A stretch of DNA of 5,384 nucleotides from an uncultured Clostridia bacterium (GTDB lineage Bacteria; Bacillota; Clostridia; Christensenellales; DUVY01). The position numbers and the translations under genes are program-made. This document shows positions 1 through 5,384 of this stretch, piece after piece. Below the pieces are notes generated by a model, which did not search any database, was not told where the DNA came from, and was given only the letters and a program-made list of their open reading frames with translations. The DNA is taken from assembly GCA_937895465.1 (NCBI GenBank), contig CALAYY010000123.1:1-5384 (forward strand). Direction: 5' to 3'. The first letter of the stretch is position 1. Each line of letters starts with the position of its first letter.

Positions 1-924
1 GGTGCAAACGCAAATGCCGTAAAGGAACTGGTTATTTGCTCATTATTTTTGGCTTCAAGAAAAGTAATTGACGGAATAAAGTGGACACAATCTTTAAAAG
101 GCACAGAAAATGTAGCAGGTGCAGTTGAAAAAGGAAAGAAAGAATTTGTAGGTCCTGAAATTTCTGGTAAAAAACTCGGTGTTATCGGTCTTGGCGCTAT
201 AGGTGCTTTGGTTGCAAACGCCGCTGTTGAGCTTGGAATGACGGTTATAGGCTATGACCCTTTTATAACTGTAGATCATGCATGGAATTTGTCAACTCAT
301 GTTATTAAAGAAACAGACCTCAATAACTTATATTCTAATGTGGACTATATCACTCTGCATATACCTTTGAATTCAAGCACAAAACAAATGCTTGATGTTG
401 AAGCATTTTCTAAAATGAAAAAATCTGTTGCTATAATTAATTGTTCAAGAGGCGAACTTGTTAACAATCAAGATATGATAGAAGCAATTAAACAAGGCAT
501 TGTCTCAAGATATGTTACTGATTTTCCTAATGAAGAGCTTTTAGGAATAGATAACATAATCACTATCCCCCATCTTGGCGCTTCGACACCTGAAGCTGAA
601 GATAATTGTGCTGTAATGGCGTCAAAACAGTTGGTAGAATTTTTACAAAACGGTAATATTATAAACTCGGTTAATTTTCCTGATACTGTACTTAACCGTA
701 CAGCCAAAATACGCCTAACTGTAATACACAAAAATGTAAAAAGCCTGTTATCTCAAATTACCGAATCTATAAGCGCTGCTAAGATTAATATAGCTAATAT
801 GGTTAGTCAAAGTCAGGGTGAATACGCCTATACAATTTTGGAGCTTGACGACGAAATAAAAGCGGAATCTTTAAATAAGCTTGATAAGATAGACGGAGTA
901 ATAAGACATCGAATAATAAAATAA
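1..924 (+). CDS. serA: D-3-phosphoglycerate dehydrogenase, ACT-domain short form (5' end outside window)
   Basis: This enzyme carries out the first step of serine biosynthesis, the NAD-dependent oxidation of 3-phosphoglycerate to 3-phosphohydroxypyruvate in the cytosol. The frame is open from base 1, where it already reads GANANAVKELV, a SerA hallmark, so the start lies upstream. The TTG at 49 is internal and not a real start. In the 307 visible residues, the Rossmann motif GLGAIG is at 63-68, followed by the NAD-ribose Asp in GYDP (86). The catalytic residues appear to be Arg150 (NCSRGE), Glu178 (in FPNE, matching FPTE of E. coli SerA) and His191 (PHLGAST). An ACT domain, a small ligand-binding fold often used for serine feedback, fills about 238-307. 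From memory, the family runs to about 385-390 residues, so roughly 80 are missing at the N-terminus. The gene is convergent with the division cluster and shares its terminator. Other 2-hydroxyacid dehydrogenases are less likely given the ACT domain and the GANANAV motif. Confidence 0.95.
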   Translation, partial: GANANAVKELVICSLFLASRKVIDGIKWTQSLKGTENVAGAVEKGKKEFVGPEISGKKLGVIGLGAIGALVANAAVELGMTVIGYDPFITVDHAWNLSTHVIKETDLNNLYSNVDYITLHIPLNSSTKQMLDVEAFSKMKKSVAIINCSRGELVNNQDMIEAIKQGIVSRYVTDFPNEELLGIDNIITIPHLGASTPEAEDNCAVMASKQLVEFLQNGNIINSVNFPDTVLNRTAKIRLTVIHKNVKSLLSQITESISAAKINIANMVSQSQGEYAYTILELDDEIKAESLNKLDKIDGVIRHRIIK

Positions 925-938
925 AATCACCAAACATC

Positions 939-969
939 AAAAAAAACAGTCCTTACGGACTGTTTTTTT
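939..969. terminator. Bidirectional intrinsic terminator between convergent genes
   Basis: A perfect 6-bp stem, CAGTCC (947-952) and GGACTG (957-962), encloses the loop TTAC. It is preceded by eight A (939-946) and followed by seven T (963-969). Read on the + strand it gives a hairpin plus U-tract 14 bases after the serA stop. Read on the - strand, the A-tract becomes a U-tract just after the PBP stop. A/T pairing can lengthen the stem. It is the only non-coding gap between the two convergent units, which supports termination of both. Confidence 0.9.
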
Positions 970-972
970 CAT

Positions 973-2889
973 CTATTCTTCTTTTTCCAAACGAATAAGT
1001 GTTACTGCCTTCTTTTCCACCATTACTCCAACTGCAGGTACTTGGTCAATTACTTTACCGCTTGTTCCAGCAACTTCAAATTGAAGACCAAGACTTGAGA
1101 GTTTTGTAGCGGCTTGTGAATATGACAGACCTATAAGTGCAGGCATTTCTATAACTTTTGCATTGTCATTGCTATTCTTATCTGAAGGCTCTATTCCTTT
1201 ATATGCAAATATGCCTTTAAACATAAAACCTGCATAAGGTGCCGCTACCATACTTCCATAATAGGTATATCCTGCAGGCTCATCTACAATTACAAGCACC
1301 GCATATTGAGGATTATCTATAGGCGCAAAACCTATAAAACTTGAAACATATTTCCCGCGGGCAATCACACCGTTTTCATATTTTTGGGCTGTGCCGGTCT
1401 TGCCGCCTATTTTATACCCTTCTACACTGGCATGCCTTCCGCTTCCGCTATTAACGGCTTTTTCTAAAATTTCTCTCATAGTGGAGCTGGTCTGTTCACT
1501 TATTACCTGTGAGGTTTTGACAGGGTTATTGATATAAACTGTCTTATTGTCATAAGAGCGTATCTCTTTCACAAAATGAGGTTTCATCAGTTTTCCGCCA
1601 TTAACCACAGCACATGCCGAAGTTATTAATTGAAGCGGAGTTACTGCAACCGCCTGACCAAAGCCCATTCTTGCCAAATCAACATTTTTTAAGCTGTTTT
1701 TATTCATGACTATACCCTTGCTTTCAGCAGGAAAATCTATTCCTGTAGCTTTGCCAAAGCCATACGCATTGAGATAATCATAAAAATTATTTTTACCTAG
1801 CTTTAAAGCCAAGTCAACAAAAACAGAGTTGCATGAATTGTTTACAGCCTCTTGGAGCGATTGAGAGCCGTGTCCGCCGCTCTTCCAGCATTTTATACGC
1901 TGACCGTCAACCATTCTGTAGCCGGGGTCGTAAAAGCGTTCCTTTAGGCTGGTTTTGTTCTTGTCGAGTGCTGAAGAAAGTGTAAAAATCTTAAAAGTAG
2001 AACCGGGTTCAAAAACATCTGTTATCAGCTTGTTTTTGGTAAGAGTGTTTAATAATGGTATATCATCTCTGGGCGGATTGTTAAGGTCATAAGAAGGAGC
2101 AGTTGCCATTGCCACAACAGCACCTGTATTGACATCCATAACAAGTACGCTTGCAGAATTGCTGTTATATTTCTTATGGGCATCCAAAGCTGCACTTTGG
2201 GCAAGTTTTTGGATTTCATAATCTATAGTCAAAACAACATCGCAGCCTGTTATTGCAGGAATATATTTATCAGTATTGGATTTTAATTCAATTCCGTGAA
2301 TATCGGTCTGAGTAAGAGTAATACCGTCAACACCCTTTAGATATCTTTCATAATAATTTTCTATTCCGCTCTGACCGACTCCGTCAATATTGGTAAATCC
2401 CATAACCTGTGTCAAAAAATCTCCATACGGATAAAACCTAGAATTATCTTCAGAAAAATATATTCCCTTATAACCTTTGGTTCTTATGATATCTATTTTT
2501 TCTTTTTCGATTTTTCTGGCTATTGTTACCTCTGAAACGCTTTTTTGAAATGATTGATACAGCTTATCCTGATCTTTCTCCAAAATCTTAGCTAAGAACC
2601 CGGCAACCGCCAATTTATCTTCTACTGCATTAGGTCTGACATAGATAGAATAAGTTGTATAATTGGTTGCAAGCAGCTGTCCTTGTGTATCTAAGATTTT
2701 GCCTCGTTCAGCCTGCAAAGGCAAGTCTCTTGTCCATTGGTCAATTGCCTTACTTTGCAAATCCTTGCCTTGCAAGACCTGAATAAAAAACAATCTGCCG
2801 ATAAGAACAATAAAAATAAAGGTTATTGACAAAACTGCTGCCAATAACCTCTTTTGCATCGAAACGCTAGAATAATATTTTGATTTCAA
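973..2889 (-). CDS. ftsI/spoVD: Class B penicillin-binding protein (FtsI/SpoVD family) with one PASTA domain
   Basis: This is a membrane-anchored D,D-transpeptidase that cross-links peptidoglycan, either at the division septum (FtsI/PBP2B role) or in spore cortex (SpoVD role). Numbered from the TTG start proposed here (638 residues), a single membrane anchor spans about 15-38. The PBP dimerisation domain begins near the RGKILD motif (62-67). The transpeptidase domain carries all three active-site motifs: SxxK as STFK with nucleophile Ser297 and Lys300, SxN as SCN at 352-354, and KTG at 497-499. One PASTA domain occupies about 578-634. The length and single PASTA resemble B. subtilis SpoVD (about 646 residues) more than PBP2B (about 716, two PASTA), but this window cannot settle the role. 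Start choice: TTG at 2889 follows GGGAG by 9 bases and lies 5 bases after the upstream stop. An in-frame GTG at 2928 would add 13 residues and overlap the upstream gene, but has no clear ribosome-binding site. The ATG at 2859 also lacks one. It is the last gene of the operon, ending TAG just before the terminator. Confidence 0.94.
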   Translation of the reverse strand: MKSKYYSSVSMQKRLLAAVLSITFIFIVLIGRLFFIQVLQGKDLQSKAIDQWTRDLPLQAERGKILDTQGQLLATNYTTYSIYVRPNAVEDKLAVAGFLAKILEKDQDKLYQSFQKSVSEVTIARKIEKEKIDIIRTKGYKGIYFSEDNSRFYPYGDFLTQVMGFTNIDGVGQSGIENYYERYLKGVDGITLTQTDIHGIELKSNTDKYIPAITGCDVVLTIDYEIQKLAQSAALDAHKKYNSNSASVLVMDVNTGAVVAMATAPSYDLNNPPRDDIPLLNTLTKNKLITDVFEPGSTFKIFTLSSALDKNKTSLKERFYDPGYRMVDGQRIKCWKSGGHGSQSLQEAVNNSCNSVFVDLALKLGKNNFYDYLNAYGFGKATGIDFPAESKGIVMNKNSLKNVDLARMGFGQAVAVTPLQLITSACAVVNGGKLMKPHFVKEIRSYDNKTVYINNPVKTSQVISEQTSSTMREILEKAVNSGSGRHASVEGYKIGGKTGTAQKYENGVIARGKYVSSFIGFAPIDNPQYAVLVIVDEPAGYTYYGSMVAAPYAGFMFKGIFAYKGIEPSDKNSNDNAKVIEMPALIGLSYSQAATKLSSLGLQFEVAGTSGKVIDQVPAVGVMVEKKAVTLIRLEKEE

Positions 2890-2894
2890 AAAGT

Positions 2895-4013
2895 TTAACT
2901 CCCAAACACTCCGCTTAAAAAGTCGCACAACTTATCAAACCAATTATCGCCGCCTTCGGGTTGAGAATCAATATTAACCGGTATGAGCTCAATCTTAGTT
3001 ACTTGGTCGTTATCATCCATCCCTTGCCCTTTTGCTTTTGAATAAATGTAATTATCGTCGTCGTATTTTGATAATTCAGCGCTTTGGGTTGCTATGTAAT
3101 TTTGTTTTTCGCTTAATTGCTGTTCCATAGCTGATATATCTTGCGACAATGTAGAAATCATCATGCCTGTAGTTGCTATTAAAACCGCGATGACTACAAC
3201 AATAGTAACATAAAGAGTAATAAGCCCTTTTCTTGCACTGGATGCAGTCTTTACTGCTTGACTCTTGGAAAGGTGCTTAGCGTTTTGTTCTGTCTTTTTT
3301 TCTGCATACTGCATAGTCTTTTCGCTAGGCTTAATTTCGTTTTCCTTTTCTGCAAACAGCTTTTTGTAACGATCAGCAATGGTTGTAGCATGCCCATACA
3401 CATTAGAAGTAGGCTTAAATACTGGTGCGTTTTCTGTGTAATATGTGCGTTGATAAGCATCGTTATCTATTCTGCTTCTATTATATGTATAAGGGCTGCT
3501 GTCATATTCTCTATTAAAATCATATTCTATCGGTTTTTGAATGTCTCTTGGTCTATCAGCAGTTATAACAGGCTTAACCATTGCAGGCTCTTTTTCAGAA
3601 TAATCATCCATGGTAATATCTAATTCAGGTGAAGGCTGCTTTACAATAGTGTCATCTAGGTCTCTTAATGATACTCTCTTGCGTTCTTGCCCTCTTATTC
3701 TTGCTTCTTCCTCTGCACGGCGAGCCTCATCATACCTATCTTGATATAATGTTGTATGAGCTGCCATTCTTTTTTTGCGTTCAAAATCCGTATCCTCACG
3801 TGAAATAAAAGGACGCGCTCTTGTAACACCCTCGTTTTTATAGGTATATTCCTTGTCCATATAATCCTCTTTGTCATATTTTCGGGCGTTTACATAGCTA
3901 TAACTTTTGTTCATCTCAGGAAGAAAAACATCATCATAATCATTTTGGGTATTGAAATTACGCCTGCTTTTGACAGGCTCAAAATATTTTTCTTTCAATT
4001 CCATATTTCTCAT
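2895..4013 (-). CDS. FtsL-like single-pass division protein with long charged cytoplasmic N-terminal region
   Basis: The gene sits between rsmH and a class B PBP, where Firmicutes carry ftsL, and has FtsL/DivIC-like topology at its C-terminal end. Of 372 residues, about 1-260 are predicted cytoplasmic: highly charged, low in hydrophobic residues, with 21 tyrosines and a likely helical charged stretch near 92-120 (EARRAEEEARIRGQERKR). A basic segment (near 246-262) precedes one membrane span at about 264-286. After it comes a short heptad-like helix (about 290-317) and an external tail ending in the amphipathic stretch WFDKLCDFLSGVF (358-370). FtsL normally has about 100-130 residues, so the extension is exceptional. 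The expected role, inferred from position and topology, is a septal scaffold pairing with a DivIC/FtsB partner to recruit or activate the neighbouring PBP. The ATG at 4013 is chosen because AGGAG lies 6 bases upstream; the ATG at 4004 would be too far. Direct sequence similarity to FtsL is not obvious by eye, so another FtsL/DivIC-family or unrelated membrane protein remains possible. Confidence 0.72.
   Translation of the reverse strand: MRNMELKEKYFEPVKSRRNFNTQNDYDDVFLPEMNKSYSYVNARKYDKEDYMDKEYTYKNEGVTRARPFISREDTDFERKKRMAAHTTLYQDRYDEARRAEEEARIRGQERKRVSLRDLDDTIVKQPSPELDITMDDYSEKEPAMVKPVITADRPRDIQKPIEYDFNREYDSSPYTYNRSRIDNDAYQRTYYTENAPVFKPTSNVYGHATTIADRYKKLFAEKENEIKPSEKTMQYAEKKTEQNAKHLSKSQAVKTASSARKGLITLYVTIVVVIAVLIATTGMMISTLSQDISAMEQQLSEKQNYIATQSAELSKYDDDNYIYSKAKGQGMDDNDQVTKIELIPVNIDSQPEGGDNWFDKLCDFLSGVFGS
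2899..2903 (-). promoter_or_regulatory. Ribosome-binding site for the PBP gene (supports the TTG start)
   Basis: On the - strand GGGAG is followed by TTAAACTTT and then TTG at 2889-2887, giving a 9-base spacer. The site lies inside the last codons of the upstream gene, whose TAA stop is at 2897-2895. Ribosomes finishing that gene would therefore be delivered to this start, which implies translational coupling. It is the best match to a Shine-Dalgarno sequence near any candidate start of the PBP gene. Confidence 0.65.
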
Positions 4014-4019
4014 AATGTA

Positions 4020-4024
4020 CTCCT
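4020..4024 (-). promoter_or_regulatory. Ribosome-binding site of the FtsL-like gene
   Basis: AGGAG on the - strand sits 6 bases before the ATG at 4013-4011. It is the strongest Shine-Dalgarno match in the window and fixes the start of the FtsL-like protein. It lies in the only sizeable gap (34 bases, 4014-4047) of the four-gene unit. Confidence 0.8.
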
Positions 4025-4047
4025 AAGGCTTTTTAAAAAACCTAGTC

Positions 4048-4974
4048 TTAAAGTTTTTCAGCAGCTCTTAATTTTGCAGATGCTGCTCTTTTGTTAGTAT
4101 TTAATTCTTCTTCATCAGGTAATATCGGCTTAGTCGTAATTAGTTTTATGCTCGCTTTGTGTCCACAGGAGCATATCGGCAAGGATTTATCACATATACA
4201 ATCTGTTGATTCGGTTTTAAAAAGCTGCTTTATTGTTCTGTCTTCCAAAGAATGAAAGGTTATTACAGCAATTCTGCCGCCTTTTTTTAATCTGCTCATA
4301 ATATCTTTAACAGCTTGTCCCAACCCTTCCAGCTCATGATTTACTTCGATTCTAATTGCTTGAAAAGTCTTTTTGGCAGGGTGTCCGTGCTTAATATGTG
4401 TCGGCACACTTCGTGATATGATATCACTAAGTTCAAGAGTAGTAGTGATAGGGTTAACCGCTCTTTTAGCCACAATGTTAGCAACTATTCTTTTGGCATA
4501 GCTTTCTTCACCATATTTATACAGTATCTCAATCAGTTTCTTTTGTGAATAATTATTGACTACTTCATAAGCAGTCAGGCTTTGGGATTGATCCATTCTC
4601 ATATCTAGCTCGGCATCTTTTGTATAACTAAAACCCCTTGAAGCCTCGTCAATCTGATGTGACGATATGCCAAGATCCATTATGGCACCGTCAAGATATT
4701 GTATTCCTAATGAGTCCAGCACTTTGCATGCATCCTTATAGTTGCTATGCACAGTTATCACCCTGTTGCCAAAATGACTCAATTTCTCACCGGCACTTTT
4801 TAACGCATCATAATCCAAGTCAAGTCCGATTACTTTGCCGTTTGGTGAGGATCTCTTTAGTATCTCTAATGAATGCCCTCCACCTCCTAGCGTTGCGTCT
4901 AAATAAACACCGTCGCTTTTTGGTAGCAAAACATCCATTGTTTGCTTAAGCATAATGGGTATGTGATATTCCAT
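4048..4974 (-). CDS. rsmH: 16S rRNA (cytosine(1402)-N(4))-methyltransferase RsmH (MraW)
   Basis: RsmH transfers a methyl group from S-adenosylmethionine to N4 of C1402 (E. coli numbering) of 16S rRNA, in the P-site region of the 30S subunit, tuning decoding fidelity. The 308-residue protein has the usual family length and is complete. It opens with HIPIML (4-9). The SAM-binding loop DATLGGGGHS is at 26-35 and GLDLD at 50-54. Further family blocks are DLGISSHQID (100-109), RGFSY (113-117), LDMRMD (123-128), TFQAIRIEVNHEL (203-215) and HSLEDR (241-246). A C-terminal cysteine cluster (Cys259, 261, 268, 270) is also typical of the family. The ATG at 4974 lies 2 bases after the mraZ stop, with only a weak GGA upstream (8-base spacer), so translation is probably coupled to mraZ. 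The gene ends 34 bases before the FtsL-like gene. Nothing in it looks broken. Confidence 0.98.
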   Translation of the reverse strand: MEYHIPIMLKQTMDVLLPKSDGVYLDATLGGGGHSLEILKRSSPNGKVIGLDLDYDALKSAGEKLSHFGNRVITVHSNYKDACKVLDSLGIQYLDGAIMDLGISSHQIDEASRGFSYTKDAELDMRMDQSQSLTAYEVVNNYSQKKLIEILYKYGEESYAKRIVANIVAKRAVNPITTTLELSDIISRSVPTHIKHGHPAKKTFQAIRIEVNHELEGLGQAVKDIMSRLKKGGRIAVITFHSLEDRTIKQLFKTESTDCICDKSLPICSCGHKASIKLITTKPILPDEEELNTNKRAASAKLRAAEKL

Positions 4975-4976
4975 TG

Positions 4977-5384
4977 TTACTGTCCGTTAGTGTTAGAATT
5001 TCTTCTCAACAGCTTGTTAAATTCTTTTAGTACTTGATTAAAGTCAAGACTTCCTTCAGGTAAATCCTGCTCATAATCTGTGTTACCGTTAAGGTTTTTA
5101 TTAAACCTGTCTTCGCTCCAAACTTCAATTACATTTCCTGCCCCAATTGTTACAATGTTTTTTTCTATGCCTGCATAATCTCTAAGTACTGGAGGCATTA
5201 CAAACCTACCCTGATTGTCTTCTTCTATATCAAACATAAAAGAAGTTATCGCTCTGATTGATCTCATTGCATCAACATCGGTGTATTCGATGTCTTTTAT
5301 TTTGGAAAAGATGTTCTGTTCAAAATAATCTTCCGAAGCAATAACCAAGTCCTTCTGATATCTTAGATAACTTCGATACCTTAT
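4977..5384 (-). CDS. mraZ: Transcriptional regulator MraZ (5' end outside window)
   Basis: MraZ is a DNA-binding protein of the SpoVT/AbrB-like fold that forms rings and, in studied bacteria, binds repeats upstream of its own gene to control the dcw operon. The frame is open to the window edge, giving 135 visible residues; the TTG at 5348 is not a convincing start because coding continues upstream as IRYRSYLRYQKD. Position directly before rsmH and the second-half motifs identify it: R..R (29-32 of the ORF counted from 5348), DNQGR followed by two hydrophobic residues and a proline (MPP), LRDYAGIEKN, and IGAGNVIEVW. The visible first half lacks the usual LFVYP..EW-like block, so it is divergent there. 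The last 45 or so residues form an Asn-rich, charged tail containing a short hydrophobic helix (LDFNQVLKEFNKLLRR). About 40 or more residues plus the operon promoter and MraZ boxes should lie beyond position 5384. The stop TAA is 2 bases before rsmH. Confidence 0.88.
   Translation of the reverse strand: MRYRSYLRYQKDLVIASEDYFEQNIFSKIKDIEYTDVDAMRSIRAITSFMFDIEEDNQGRFVMPPVLRDYAGIEKNIVTIGAGNVIEVWSEDRFNKNLNGNTDYEQDLPEGSLDFNQVLKEFNKLLRRNSNTNGQ

Noticed and set aside
49..51. TTG at 49 as the start of serA
   Set aside because: The frame is open back to base 1 and encodes conserved SerA residues there, so the true start is upstream of the window.
94..279. Open frame of 61 codons on the - strand within serA
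   Set aside because: It is antisense to the Rossmann fold region and reads as low-complexity Phe/Tyr/Thr/Ser-rich shadow sequence.
468..731. Open frame of 87 codons on the - strand within serA
   Set aside because: It is antisense to conserved catalytic motifs of SerA, with no family resemblance or plausible operon context.
3251..3460. 69-codon frame on the - strand overlapping the FtsL-like gene in another frame
   Set aside because: It is an alternative frame inside a longer supported gene; nothing suggests a programmed frameshift or nested gene.
3258..3623. Open frame of 121 codons on the + strand, hydrophobic and Phe/Cys-rich, opposite the FtsL-like gene
   Set aside because: It lies entirely antisense to a well-supported gene with a strong ribosome-binding site. 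Its composition is the expected mirror of Lys/Glu-rich codons, and I recognise no domain in it.
3695..3877. 60-codon frame on the - strand overlapping the FtsL-like gene
   Set aside because: It is an out-of-frame shadow of the charged N-terminal region, basic by composition only.
4638..4949. Open frame of 103 codons on the + strand, opposite rsmH
   Set aside because: It is a shadow of the highly conserved N-terminal half of RsmH, with His/Cys/Leu-rich nonsense composition.
5346..5348. TTG at 5348 as the start of mraZ
   Set aside because: The frame continues to the window edge and the remaining protein would lack most of the first MraZ half; a truncation by the window is simpler.

Overview
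The window is AT-rich and almost fully coding. It looks like chromosomal DNA of a low-GC, Gram-positive bacterium, most likely a Clostridia-type Firmicute. The evidence is the gene order mraZ-rsmH-ftsL-like-PBP, the single PASTA domain on the penicillin-binding protein, the short ACT-domain form of SerA, and the use of TTG as a probable start codon. Genus and species cannot be read from the sequence.

Layout: positions 1-924 on the + strand hold the 3' part of a D-3-phosphoglycerate dehydrogenase gene (serA), whose start lies before the window. Positions 925-972 separate two convergent genes and contain one hairpin flanked by A- and T-tracts, which can terminate transcription in both directions. 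Positions 973-5384 on the - strand hold the head of a division and cell-wall (dcw) cluster. In transcription order it contains mraZ (its start lies beyond position 5384), rsmH, an FtsL-like single-pass membrane protein with a very long cytoplasmic part, and a class B penicillin-binding protein. The gene gaps are 2, 34 and about 5 bases, so the four genes are almost certainly one transcription unit with coupled translation.

How the genes fit together: MraZ is the usual autoregulator of dcw operons, and RsmH methylates 16S rRNA in the decoding centre. The FtsL-like protein is expected to act with a DivIC/FtsB partner to recruit and activate the septal transpeptidase encoded directly downstream. 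SerA is a biosynthetic neighbour that shares only the terminator. The mur, mraY and ftsW genes that often follow the PBP in dcw clusters are not here: the operon ends right after the PBP.

I see no mobile element, CRISPR array, tRNA or rRNA gene, and no sign of a novel defence or other accessory system. The most unusual item is the FtsL-like protein, about three times the normal length because of a roughly 260-residue charged, tyrosine-rich N-terminal extension.
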